Below, piece by piece: positions 9,162 through 16,654 of a DNA stretch of 64,000 nucleotides; the first letter of the stretch is position 1; every line of letters begins with the position of its first letter. The DNA lies in NCBI RefSeq assembly GCF_019056395.1, contig NZ_CP077639.1:2420001-2484000 (forward strand). Reading direction: 5' to 3'. Under the pieces are notes generated by a model. The model did not search any database, was not told the DNA's origin, and saw only the letters and a program-made list of their open reading frames with translations. The stretch is from Terribacillus sp. DMT04 (GTDB lineage Bacteria > Bacillota > Bacilli > Bacillales > Amphibacillaceae). The position numbers and the translations under genes were made by a program.

Positions 9162-10229
9162 TTATGAAATTTTCATTGGCTGCTGAAGCACTTCTCGAAT
9201 ATGATGTCCCCATTTCTCAAACTCGAGCAGAAAACCATCATGTCCGTAAATCGTATCAACGCATACATGTCGTCCTTCAGGAACTTCTGCTGTAAACGCA
9301 GCAATGTCCTCTGATGGGAATAAAAGATCCCTTGAGAATCCGAAGGTCAATACAGATGCCTTCACTTTGCTGGCAGCAGCCTTCCATCCGCCTCTGCCTC
9401 TGCCAATGTCATGACTGTTCATTGCTTGCAATAATGTTAGGTAGCAGTTAGCATCAAATCGGCTGACAAGCTTTTCGCCTTGATGATTGAGATACGATTC
9501 AACTTCAAATTCACTGTTAGTTCCAGAGGATGCCGCACGGCGGAAGCGTTCATTGTATTGATGATCAGATCGGTACGTGATCATGCCGATCATCCGCGCA
9601 ATTGCCAGTCCGGCAGCTGGCTTCTTGTCTGCCGTATATTTGCCATTATTCCAATCAGGGTCAGAGATAATAGCAGACTTGGCAATGTGATTATAAGCCA
9701 TTGCGTAATCACTCACATAAGGTGTTGCTGCTAGCGGGATGAGTACATCCATAAACTCAGGGTACATAATGCCCCACTCCAACACCTGCATACCGCCCAG
9801 TGACCCGCCAATTACTGCTCGCAAATGGGTAATTTTCAGTTTGTCTAAGACAAGGCGCTGGACATTCACCATATCCCGAATCGTAATCTGCGGAAAATCC
9901 GCCGCATACACTTGATCATTTACAGCATTTCTTGATAAAGAACTTGTCGTCCCATTACATCCGCCTAATACATTGCACGCTATTACTTGGTACGTACTCG
10001 TGTCAACATATCCGCCGGACTGAAGCAATCCGCTCCACCAGCCAGGCTCAGATGCAGTACCTTTTGCAAACTGATCTCCTGTGAGTGCATGACAGATTAA
10101 CACTGTTTCTGCGTCTGATGGGCCGCTTCTTTCATAGGCTACTTCTACACCCGAGAGGCATTCACCTGATTCAAGCTTCACATCTCCAATGTTGATTTTG
10201 CCTGCATAATATGACTGTGCAGTCTTCAT
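9162..10229 (-). CDS. metX: Homoserine O-acetyltransferase
   Basis: 355 residues of the MetX alpha/beta-hydrolase family. It moves an acetyl group from acetyl-CoA to homoserine, giving the substrate of MetY. Visible motifs are LICHALTGDQFA, the nucleophile elbow GGSLGGMQ, the conserved NLGGCNGTT-like NVLGGCNGTTSS, and a late GHDGFLLE with the catalytic His/Asp area. I prefer the ATG at 10229, which has GGGAGG upstream; an ATG 24 bases earlier lies against the riboswitch terminator T-run and has no ribosome site. Monocistronic or reading through into the metY riboswitch. Confidence 0.92.
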   Translation of the reverse strand: MKTAQSYYAGKINIGDVKLESGECLSGVEVAYERSGPSDAETVLICHALTGDQFAKGTASEPGWWSGLLQSGGYVDTSTYQVIACNVLGGCNGTTSSLSRNAVNDQVYAADFPQITIRDMVNVQRLVLDKLKITHLRAVIGGSLGGMQVLEWGIMYPEFMDVLIPLAATPYVSDYAMAYNHIAKSAIISDPDWNNGKYTADKKPAAGLAIARMIGMITYRSDHQYNERFRRAASSGTNSEFEVESYLNHQGEKLVSRFDANCYLTLLQAMNSHDIGRGRGGWKAAASKVKASVLTFGFSRDLLFPSEDIAAFTAEVPEGRHVCVDTIYGHDGFLLEFEKWGHHIREVLQQPMKIS

Positions 10230-10253
10230 TTCAGTACGTTTGCCTCCCATCAA

Positions 10254-10413
10254 ATAAAAAAGCCACCCTGAGAGGACAGGGTGGCATATGTACCGTCATG
10301 TCTCTCTCATCTCTAAAGTGTGTGTACACTTTCAGGAATTAGCACCTTAGAAGCATTGCTGCTTATAGGTTGCCGGGCATCGTCGGGCCAGTCCCTCCGC
10401 CTCTCTTGATAAG
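10254..10413 (-). promoter_or_regulatory. SAM-I riboswitch of metX
   Basis: Second complete S-box: CTTATCAAGAGAGGCGGAGG, CCCGGCAACC and AAGGTGCTA on the minus strand, then a terminator GCCACCCTG / CAGGGTGGC (10262-10285) with a T run. Two independent copies in 1.3 kb, about as similar to each other as unrelated S-boxes are in their cores. Confidence 0.95.
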
Positions 10414-10436
10414 AGTTCTATTTATTTGTTAAGAGG

Positions 10437-10465
10437 ATTGTAGCATGAGTTTTTTTCATCGTCAA
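10437..10465 (-). promoter_or_regulatory. SigA promoter of metX
   Basis: TTGACG and TACAAT separated by 17 bases on the minus strand, placed 25 bases before the riboswitch. Confidence 0.75.
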
Positions 10466-10499
10466 CTATGTATTCTGAATTTTTTGCCAGAAAAAAATG

Positions 10500-10715
10500 T
10501 TCTATAATTTGGACGCCCCGCATCGGCAGCTGCCAATGCGGGGCTAAAATGTAACTTTTCTATTGTTAGTGGAGAATGCTTTCTGCAAACTCCTGCCGCG
10601 GTACTTTTTTCTACATGGTAGTTTTACTTATACGATACAATCCCTACCTCTATTGCATCCTCACGGCTCCAAGGCCGCTCCAGTCTGAATAAGTACTTCT
10701 AATTAAACTATAGCA
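10500..10715. other. Structured noncoding segment between metX and amt, identity unknown
   Basis: No reading frame fits. It holds a strong hairpin (GCCCCGCAT / ATGCGGGGC, 10515-10544) and, at 10625-10695, a possible three-way junction: outer 7-bp stem TACTTAT/ATAAGTA, an 8-bp stem GATACAAT/ATTGCATC with 10-base loop, and CGGC/GCCG with a 6-base loop. On the minus strand a GTACCGCGG string recalls the 3' half of a T-box core, but the TGG part and specifier are not recognisable. A TATAAT sits at 10503-10508 (+) and a TATAGT at 10707-10712 (-). Confidence 0.4.
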
Positions 10716-10950
10716 GAACGCCAGAGATCTTCGCGTAAGTTACTTAAAAACGAAGACGTAAACTATTCTATCACGCTTTACAATAAATGTAAAGCCTATC
10801 ATGCAGCATCTCTCCGCAGCTACTATGCTATTCCCTTTTCCTCCGCTTCCAAACCAATTCTAATTCAATTTTTTTAGCACCACCCCCTTTTCGTAACTTT
10901 ATATGACAGAAATGCTGAAAACACTCACATAACTTGGTCAGAAATATTCA
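10716..10950. other. Noncoding stretch before the amt promoter
   Basis: No gene seen. The only notable item is a short hairpin, GCTTTACA / TGTAAAGC, at 10775-10795. The rest is unstructured and T/C-rich. Confidence 0.4.
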
Positions 10951-11001
10951 CGTAAGATAACCTCACAAGTTTGTTACATTTTTTCGTCTGGCACTTATAA
11001 T
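10951..11001 (+). promoter_or_regulatory. TnrA-type activated promoter of amt-glnK
   Basis: CGTAAGATAACCTCACA at 10951-10967 matches the TnrA/GlnR box TGTNAN7TNACA except for its first base. A TATAAT -10 lies at 10996-11001 with only a weak -35. The box centre is 49 bases upstream of the predicted start, the spacing used by TnrA when it activates transcription. Confidence 0.6.
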
Positions 11002-11054
11002 GAGAAAAGATTCAAATTTTCAAACAATTAAAGAAAACACAGGGGGTAGAGAAA

Positions 11055-12266
11055 ATGGATATGGCTAACACGGTATTCATGTTTGTCGCAACTGTACTTG
11101 TATGGTTGATGACACCAGCACTTGCACTCTTCTATGGCGGTTTAGTAAGAAGTAAAAATGTACTGAGCACAGCGATGCACAGTTTCACGACACTGGCGAT
11201 AGTCTCCATCATTTGGATTGTGGTTGGCTTTTCCCTGGCCTTCTCACCAGGTAACGGAATTATTGGCGGATTAGAATATTTCGGATTGAATAACGTTGGG
11301 TTTGAACCTGCGGAAGGTCACACAATTCCTTTTAACTTATTTATGATGTTTCAGATGACATTCGCTATCCTGACAACAGCAATCGTGTCTGGCGCCTACG
11401 CCGAACGTATTCGTTTTCCAGCATTCATTTTATTCACAGTACTTTGGGTTCTCATCGTTTATTCACCGCTTGCACACTGGGTTTGGGGCGGCGGCTGGAT
11501 TGCAGAAATGGGCGCACTTGATTTTGCGGGCGGGAACGTTGTCCACATTTCATCTGGTCTTGCTGGCTTGGTTGTCGCACTCGTTATCGGCAAACGAAAA
11601 AATGCCGGCGCTACCGCACCACATAACCTTATTTTCACGTTAATCGGCGGTGCACTGCTTTGGTTCGGCTGGTTTGGATTTAATGTCGGAAGTGAACTAG
11701 CTTTTGATGATGTAGCAATGTATGCCTTCATAAATACGAATACAGCAGCTGCATCTGGTGTACTCGGCTGGATGATTATTGAATGGGCTGTGAACAAAAA
11801 GCCGACTTTACTGGGAGCTGTATCTGGTGCGATTGCTGGTCTTGTCGCCATTACTCCAGCGGCCGGGTTTGTATCACCGATTGCCAGCATTCCAATCGGC
11901 TTTATCGGCGGCATCGTCTGCTTCTGGGGCGTTGGCTGGCTGAAAAAGAAACTAGGCTATGACGACGCCTTGGATGCCTTCGGATTGCATGCAGTCGGCG
12001 GCACATGGGGCGGTATTGCAACTGGTTTGTTCGCCAGTGACTCCATCAACGCCATTGTCACAAATAACGGTCTTTTCTACGGCGGCGGAATTGATTTATT
12101 ATGGAGACAGGTAGTTGCTATTATTGCAACCTACATTTTTGTCGGAGTGGTTACATTCATCTTAATCTCCATTGTGAATCTTATCTTCAAAGCACGTGCC
12201 ACAGAAGAAGAAGAAGCAAAAGGTTTGGATCTTACCATGCATGGCGAACGCGCTTATCAGGATTAA
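11055..12266 (+). CDS. amt: Ammonium transporter
   Basis: 403 residues, a full-length Amt/Mep/Rh channel of about 11 membrane helices. Characteristic segments are LALFYGGLVRSKN in the first helices, HWVWGGGWIAEMGALDFAGG with the first pore histidine, and DDALDAFGLHAVGGTWGG with the second. It takes up ammonium at low nitrogen. AGGGGGT precedes the start. It is followed after 20 bases by the PII gene, the usual amtB-glnK pair (nrgAB in B. subtilis). Confidence 0.96.
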   Translation: MDMANTVFMFVATVLVWLMTPALALFYGGLVRSKNVLSTAMHSFTTLAIVSIIWIVVGFSLAFSPGNGIIGGLEYFGLNNVGFEPAEGHTIPFNLFMMFQMTFAILTTAIVSGAYAERIRFPAFILFTVLWVLIVYSPLAHWVWGGGWIAEMGALDFAGGNVVHISSGLAGLVVALVIGKRKNAGATAPHNLIFTLIGGALLWFGWFGFNVGSELAFDDVAMYAFINTNTAAASGVLGWMIIEWAVNKKPTLLGAVSGAIAGLVAITPAAGFVSPIASIPIGFIGGIVCFWGVGWLKKKLGYDDALDAFGLHAVGGTWGGIATGLFASDSINAIVTNNGLFYGGGIDLLWRQVVAIIATYIFVGVVTFILISIVNLIFKARATEEEEAKGLDLTMHGERAYQD

Positions 12267-12286
12267 CCTAAAAGGAGGATATGTAT

Positions 12287-12637
12287 ATGAGTGATATGTT
12301 TAAGGTAGAGATTATTACAAGAAACTCAACGGATCTCGAGGCTTTCAAAATGAAAATGGCTGAAATCGGTGTATCCGGCATGACTTTTTCTCACGTACAA
12401 GGCTGCGGGCTTGAAGAAGGCTACACAGAATTGTACCGTGGCGTAAAGAAAGTACAAAACGTATTTGATCGCCTAAAAATAGAAATAGTCGTCAGCTCCG
12501 TTCCTGTAGACAATATTATCAAGGCGGCCTCCAGCGTGCTCCACACTGGAAAAGCTGGGGATGGCAAAATCTTCGTCTATCCTGTTCAGCAAACGATTGA
12601 TATTAATACCGGAAAACAAGGTCCGGCTGCTTTGTGA
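12287..12637 (+). CDS. glnK: PII-family nitrogen regulator
   Basis: 116 residues, very close in pattern to B. subtilis GlnK (NrgB). The T-loop reads HVQGCGLEEGYTELYRG with the tyrosine of the T-loop retained; TGKAGDGKIFVYPV is the C-terminal ATP-binding block. It blocks Amt when 2-oxoglutarate is low and can bind TnrA. Of two nearby ATGs I choose the second (12287), which sits 8 bases after AAAGGAGG; the first is only two bases away from it. Confidence 0.95.
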   Translation: MSDMFKVEIITRNSTDLEAFKMKMAEIGVSGMTFSHVQGCGLEEGYTELYRGVKKVQNVFDRLKIEIVVSSVPVDNIIKAASSVLHTGKAGDGKIFVYPVQQTIDINTGKQGPAAL

Positions 12638-12641
12638 GAGA

Positions 12642-12666
12642 AACGCTCCTTTTGGGGCGTTTTTCT
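12642..12666 (+). terminator. Terminator of amt-glnK
   Basis: AACGCTCC TTTT GGGGCGTT followed by a T run directly after the glnK stop. Confidence 0.8.
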
Positions 12667-12669
12667 ATG

Positions 12670-12699
12670 TAAAAAGCCAGCCTTTTTCAAGGCTGGCTA
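12670..12699 (-). terminator. Terminator facing the minus strand
   Basis: AGCCAGCC / GGCTGGCT stem with a run of T on the minus strand; it would end transcription from the small genes at 12.8-13.4 kb. Confidence 0.7.
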
Positions 12700-12821
12700 A
12701 GAAGAAGATGATGAGCAGACTAGTAACACTAGGGCATTTGTTCGCATATGATGCAGCAGAAAGGATGTAGAAGCATTCCCGCTTTCGGCCGGCAGTGCCT
12801 GGCGGGAAGCTCTACGTTACA

Positions 12822-13100
12822 TTACTGTTCTAAATGATAAATCTTAGCTGTTTTTGGATCATTGCGATCATAGTGGCGATCTTCATCTACTAAGCTTTTT
12901 AGTTTCTTTACTGCCTTATCAAATTCTTCCTTGGATAACTGGTTCGTCGCAAGCAGAGAGCATAACATGGCGTATGCAATTGGCATTGTATTTACTTCTA
13001 CAATTACATCTACATCAGAGTTGCCACTATGCGCAACATGGGATTTGTTATCGTTTCTTCCTGCTGTGAACGGATTTTCGTATTTTCTTAAGTTGCTCAT
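12822..13100 (-). CDS. Small coat-like protein of unknown function
   Basis: 92 residues; I do not recognise a named family. The N-terminal third is polar, then comes SGNSDVDVIVEVNTMPIAYA, a hydrophobic stretch MLCSLLATNQL and a charged C-terminal helix (EEFDKAVKKLKSL). A SGNSxVDVxV block is shared with the next gene upstream, whose stop is only 20 bases away. GAAGAGAA-type ribosome site precedes ATG. Valine/aspartate strings of this kind occur in insoluble spore coat proteins such as CotX/CotV types, which is an inference only. Confidence 0.6.
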   Translation of the reverse strand: MSNLRKYENPFTAGRNDNKSHVAHSGNSDVDVIVEVNTMPIAYAMLCSLLATNQLSKEEFDKAVKKLKSLVDEDRHYDRNDPKTAKIYHLEQ

Positions 13101-13120
13101 TTCTCTTCTCCTTTTTCCAT

Positions 13121-13441
13121 TTATTTGTGACCGTGGCCGTGGTCACCTTTACACTTATCATGCTTTTTGCATTTATCTTTCTTTTTTTTACCGTTTTCGT
13201 GACCGCCGTTTTCTTCGTCGTTCTCGAATTCGATTTCTTCTTCCACATCAGCACGTGCTCTTACGCGAACATCAACATAAGAATTACCGCTGTCTTCTAC
13301 TCGTGCGTAGTTGAAGTTTCTAGATCTGCTTTCTGAATCGTTCTCTGCTTCTACACGGTTAATCTCTTTATCCTCACGGTTGTAGCTCATCGTTTGGTTT
13401 CCTCCTTCATATTGGTCTTTCTTTTCCCACTCTTTACTCAT
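13121..13441 (-). CDS. Small acidic/basic coat-like protein with Lys-His-rich tail
   Basis: 106 residues from the ATG that follows AAGGAGGAATGCAAG. It is very polar: acidic middle (EEEIEFENDEENGG) and a tail rich in Lys, His, Asp and Gly with two Cys, which could bind metal or be crosslinked. It contains SGNSYVDVRV, matching SGNSDVDVIV in the downstream protein, so the pair are distant relatives or partners. Longer in-frame starts exist upstream but lack a ribosome site. Not assigned to a family; a spore-coat role is a guess. Confidence 0.6.
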   Translation of the reverse strand: MSKEWEKKDQYEGGNQTMSYNREDKEINRVEAENDSESRSRNFNYARVEDSGNSYVDVRVRARADVEEEIEFENDEENGGHENGKKKKDKCKKHDKCKGDHGHGHK

Positions 13442-13621
13442 CTTGCATTCCTCCTTGGTTTTTTGTTTTCGTCTTACAGTTATAAGGTATGCAGCCTCTT
13501 CAGAGGGTGTATGGTGTAAGTGACCGAGGGCATACATGGAAATTGATGTATAACAGAGAAAAAAGAGGGACAGTACAGCGTTTTGGTAAGAAGAATTCTT
13601 TCCATCTATATTTCAAACAAT

Positions 13622-13653
13622 TAAAAAAGACGGGCTTCTGCTGAAACCCGCCT
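13622..13653 (-). terminator. Terminator of lipoprotein gene
   Basis: GACGGGCTT / AAACCCGCC stem (one G-U pair) with six T on the minus strand. Confidence 0.8.
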
Positions 13654-13659
13654 ATCTGC

Positions 13660-13986
13660 TTACCTGTTTTGCTCTTCATATTCATTTGTCAGATTGGCTA
13701 CTTCTTCTGGCATTCCTACATGCCGTGTATAATCGCCGCCATCCATTTCTTCATAGACAATTTGCTGCTCTTCTCCATTTGCACCATTATAAAGCAGCTC
13801 TACATAGCCGCCGTCTGCATACACATAAATATCCGACTCTTCTCGTGTCAATTCCATATCTTGCCCCTCATCTGAGAGATGTTCGTCCTCTAACGCTATT
13901 ACATCCTCAATTTCAGTATCATAAGTTGATCCGCAAGCCGCCAAGAATAGTAAAAAGACAGGAAGTGCAAGCAATAGTTTTTTCAT
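13660..13986 (-). CDS. Small lipoprotein, possibly DUF4467-like
   Basis: About 108 residues. A classic type II signal peptide (MKKLLLALPVFLLFLAACGS) ends in lipobox LAAC. The mature part is acidic and begins YDTEIEDVIALEDEHL, which resembles the cystatin-like DUF4467 lipoproteins; the alternation DIYVYADGGYVELLYNG suggests beta strands. GGAGG lies 8 bases before this ATG; another ATG directly precedes it. It is a single-gene unit with its own terminator. Function unknown. Confidence 0.7.
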   Translation of the reverse strand: MKKLLLALPVFLLFLAACGSTYDTEIEDVIALEDEHLSDEGQDMELTREESDIYVYADGGYVELLYNGANGEEQQIVYEEMDGGDYTRHVGMPEEVANLTNEYEEQNR

Positions 13987-14046
13987 CATTAAATCCTCCA
14001 TCAACAGCATTTTACTATTCCTTAGCCTTTTTTCTTCCTGTTCAAA

Positions 14047-14331
14047 CTACTTGTCTGGCGGTGGAGTTTTTTGTGAGGAGCGAGTTATAAGTCCGGTGCT
14101 TGCAAGTCCAGCAATACCTCCTGCCCAAAGTCTTGCCGTTAGCTCGAAGACTGTAAACGGATAAGCTGCAGCGCCAAGCAGCACTCCAACGACAACACTA
14201 AGCAACGCAAGATAAGGTTCCAAGCGAGGTAAGCTTCTCTTTATCAGTTCCATTACGGCGGTCACAATGGGAGCTAGAATCGTGGAAAAAACGAGTACTT
14301 GATACATCGTCTCATTCTGAATTGCTTCCAT
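14047..14331 (-). CDS. Orphan holin-like membrane protein (A118 holin type)
   Basis: 94 residues from MEAIQNETMYQV. Two to three hydrophobic helices, the segment APIVTAVMELIKRSLP, then ALLSVVVGVLLGAAAYPF and RLWAGGIAGLASTGL, match the Listeria A118-like holin family (Phage_holin_5). Such proteins pierce the membrane for an endolysin, but no endolysin or other phage gene is next to it. It ends with a charged Lys/Pro tail (SSQKTPPPDK). GAAGGTG precedes the start. Confidence 0.65.
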   Translation of the reverse strand: MEAIQNETMYQVLVFSTILAPIVTAVMELIKRSLPRLEPYLALLSVVVGVLLGAAAYPFTVFELTARLWAGGIAGLASTGLITRSSQKTPPPDK

Positions 14332-14401
14332 ATGCACACCTTCTTCTTGTAAAGCGCATTGCGTGGACAAGAAAAAACGTGCTGTTAGCTGGTACCCAAA
14401 T

Positions 14402-14436
14402 TAAAAAAGACGCACAGGCTCTATGCCAGTGCATCT
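14402..14436 (-). terminator. Terminator of Mn catalase 2
   Basis: GACGCACAGGC / GCCAGTGCATC stem followed by six T on the minus strand. Confidence 0.8.
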
Positions 14437-14441
14437 TCCAG

Positions 14442-15278
14442 TTACATCATTGATTTTGGCGGCATTGTATCGTGATAGAGGAAAGGAGCTGGCTTCAGTT
14501 TTGGCGCAGGCCCAAACGGCTCTGGCTCTGCTACATAGTTAAACTGGCCTCTGCCATCCATACTTGGACCGTGTGCCCAGCGGCCTTTGGAACTGGCATC
14601 CCCGCGGGAGAAGTTAAACAGTGTATACGCCACTTCGTTTTTTTCCAAGCTTCTCGGGAACGTAGTTGGAACAACAATGTCTCCTTCTCGCTCTTCTAGT
14701 TCTTTAATAGCAGCAATCCATTGGTTTTGGTGCATCGTATCACGAGCAATCAGGAAAGACAGCATATCACGCACGCCAGGGTCATCTGTCATGCCATAAA
14801 GACGCGTCACTTGCAAACGGCCTTGTGATTCCGCATTCAAGTTGGCACGAAAGTCAGCAAGCAAGTTTCCGCTGGAGATAATATACTTCGCATTCCAAGG
14901 GTAACCAGCTGCATCCGCCGCCATCGCACCAAGACCAGCAACGATACCATGCTGCGGATTTGTTCCGCCTAGGATAGCATTTAATGCCGGATCTGTTTCA
15001 TAGGCGTTCTTCTGATCCTCAAATGGCGCATCATCAAGTAAGCGTGCAATCATGGTTGCCAGCATTTCCACATGCGCAATTTCTTCTGTTCCTGTATCAA
15101 ATAGCAAATCTTTATATTTATCTTCACAACGTGTGTTCATCCCTTGCATCAAATATTGCATCATAACAGAGATTTCACCGTACTGTCCGCCCAATACTTC
15201 CTGCAGCTGTCTTGCGAAAACCGGATCCGGCTTGGATGGCTTAGCTTGATATTGCAGCTCTTTGATGTGATAAAACAT
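14442..15278 (-). CDS. Manganese catalase, paralogue 2
   Basis: 278 residues of the dimanganese catalase family. Metal ligands are complete: GQYGEISV, GTEEIAHVEM, NLNAESQGR and ARDTMHQNQW. It shares MFYHIKELQYQAKPSKPDPV with paralogue 1 (near identical opening) and is closer to it than to paralogue 3. I start at the ATG after GAAAGAGGTGGG; the open frame extends another 68 codons without a start signal. It follows the CoA-transferase gene and terminator and is probably transcribed alone. Confidence 0.92.
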   Translation of the reverse strand: MFYHIKELQYQAKPSKPDPVFARQLQEVLGGQYGEISVMMQYLMQGMNTRCEDKYKDLLFDTGTEEIAHVEMLATMIARLLDDAPFEDQKNAYETDPALNAILGGTNPQHGIVAGLGAMAADAAGYPWNAKYIISSGNLLADFRANLNAESQGRLQVTRLYGMTDDPGVRDMLSFLIARDTMHQNQWIAAIKELEEREGDIVVPTTFPRSLEKNEVAYTLFNFSRGDASSKGRWAHGPSMDGRGQFNYVAEPEPFGPAPKLKPAPFLYHDTMPPKSMM

Positions 15279-15405
15279 GCTTTGCCCACCTCTTTCGTTT
15301 TTTTCCCAACGCAGAATTTTATGCGCCCAGATAAGGGAATATGCACTACGAAAGCAGCAGTACAAGCAGTTTTTGTAATAAGTGAACGCTTTGACTGATA
15401 GAACT

Positions 15406-15440
15406 GCAAAAGAAGCCAGCATCCGCCCGGCTTCTTTTGT
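15406..15440 (-). terminator. Terminator of the catabolic island
   Basis: AAAAGAAGCC / GGCTTCTTTT perfect stem, usable on both strands, directly after the CoA-transferase stop. Confidence 0.8.
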
Positions 15441-15444
15441 TTCC

Positions 15445-16638
15445 TTATATAACCCCGTTTTGCTTGAATGCTTTAATCTCATCAGAAGAATAACCTAAAC
15501 TTTGTAAGATAGCTTCATTATTCTCCCCTAAATCTGGCGCGATGGAACGAATGCTGCCCGGTGTCTTTTCGAATTTCGGAACAATTCCCGGCACTTTAAT
15601 ATTGCCTAGTCTTGGATGCTTTACTTCTACTATATTCTCACGCGCTTGGTACTGCTCATTGTCAAAGATGTCGGCAACGCTTAATACCGGACTGATTGGT
15701 ACACCTGCTGCATCCAGCTTTTCCAATAGTTCCTCTCTTTCATGCTCGCTAATCCAATCAGCAACCATTTGATTCATTGCTTCATTGTTTTCTAAGCGGC
15801 TTGCATTCGTAGAATAGCGCGTATCTGTCAGCAAATCATTCCGATTCATAACTGCAGCCAGTCGATTAAAGGTTGTATCTGTGCTCGTTACAAGCACGAC
15901 CCAGTGATTATCCTTCGTTTTAAATGTTCCAGATGGAGAGGAATGCCCCGCTAGCCCTGGGGAGCGTTCACGAACTTTCCCAAGCTGATCATATTCTGCC
16001 ACAAGAAACTCCATCATACGAAACACCGATTCATAAAGCGCTACATCAATCATCTGCCCTGTTCCTGATTCTGCCGTTTCACGGTGGTATAACGCTGTAA
16101 CAGCCGCAAAAGCGACGTAAATGCCGCAAATATAATCTGTCAGCGAAAACGGCGGACTAACTGGATGACGATCAGTAAAACCTTGCAAATATGTGTAGCC
16201 GCTGAATGCTGTAGCCGGCGTGCCGAAGCCAGCTTTTTCCCGGTAAGGCCCTGTCTGACCATAGCCTGACACGCGAATCATAATTAAGTTTGGATTAATC
16301 TCTTTTAAGACATCATAGCCTACGCCCCACTTTTCCAATGTTCCCGGCCGGAAGTTTTCCACCAAAATATCATGTGTGGCAGCCAGCTTTTTCATAATCT
16401 CAACTCCAGCTGCTTTATGCAGATCAAGTGTGAGAGACTTTTTATTACGAGATAATCCTGGCCAGCGTAAAGGCTCATTTCCTTTAAATGGACCGACACT
16501 TCTGGACGTATCTCCTCTGCCCGGAATTTCGACTTTTGTCACATCTGCTCCAAAATCACCTAACAATGCTGTGCCAAATGGTGCAGCTATCATGGTGGAG
16601 ACATCGAGCACTTTGACACCTTCTAAAGGTGTGGACAT
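15445..16638 (-). CDS. CaiB/BaiF family (class III) CoA-transferase
   Basis: 397 residues. Class III CoA-transferase features: LEGVKVLDVSTMIAAPF at the start, LSRNKKSLTLDL, ENFRPGTLEKWGVG, SGYGQTGPYREKAGF and the catalytic aspartate near residue 168 in SLTDYICG. These enzymes move CoA between carboxylic acids (formyl/oxalate, succinate/mesaconate and others). AGGAGG precedes the ATG and the gene starts 16 bases after the ThDP enzyme. As last gene of the island it probably activates the acid made by the aldehyde dehydrogenase, for cleavage by the citryl-CoA-lyase-like protein. Acyl donor and acceptor are unknown. Confidence 0.88.
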   Translation of the reverse strand: MSTPLEGVKVLDVSTMIAAPFGTALLGDFGADVTKVEIPGRGDTSRSVGPFKGNEPLRWPGLSRNKKSLTLDLHKAAGVEIMKKLAATHDILVENFRPGTLEKWGVGYDVLKEINPNLIMIRVSGYGQTGPYREKAGFGTPATAFSGYTYLQGFTDRHPVSPPFSLTDYICGIYVAFAAVTALYHRETAESGTGQMIDVALYESVFRMMEFLVAEYDQLGKVRERSPGLAGHSSPSGTFKTKDNHWVVLVTSTDTTFNRLAAVMNRNDLLTDTRYSTNASRLENNEAMNQMVADWISEHEREELLEKLDAAGVPISPVLSVADIFDNEQYQARENIVEVKHPRLGNIKVPGIVPKFEKTPGSIRSIAPDLGENNEAILQSLGYSSDEIKAFKQNGVI

Positions 16639-16654
16639 ATTGCTGCCTCCTTTC

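Noticed and set aside
10560-10620. Possible T-box riboswitch on the minus strand (GTACCGCGG)
   Set aside because: The conserved TGG part, specifier loop and a downstream amino-acid gene under its control are missing; metX has its own promoter and S-box.
14442-15482. 346-codon version of Mn catalase 2
   Set aside because: The added 68 codons have no ribosome site and no catalase similarity; the start after AAAGAGGTGGG fits the paralogues.
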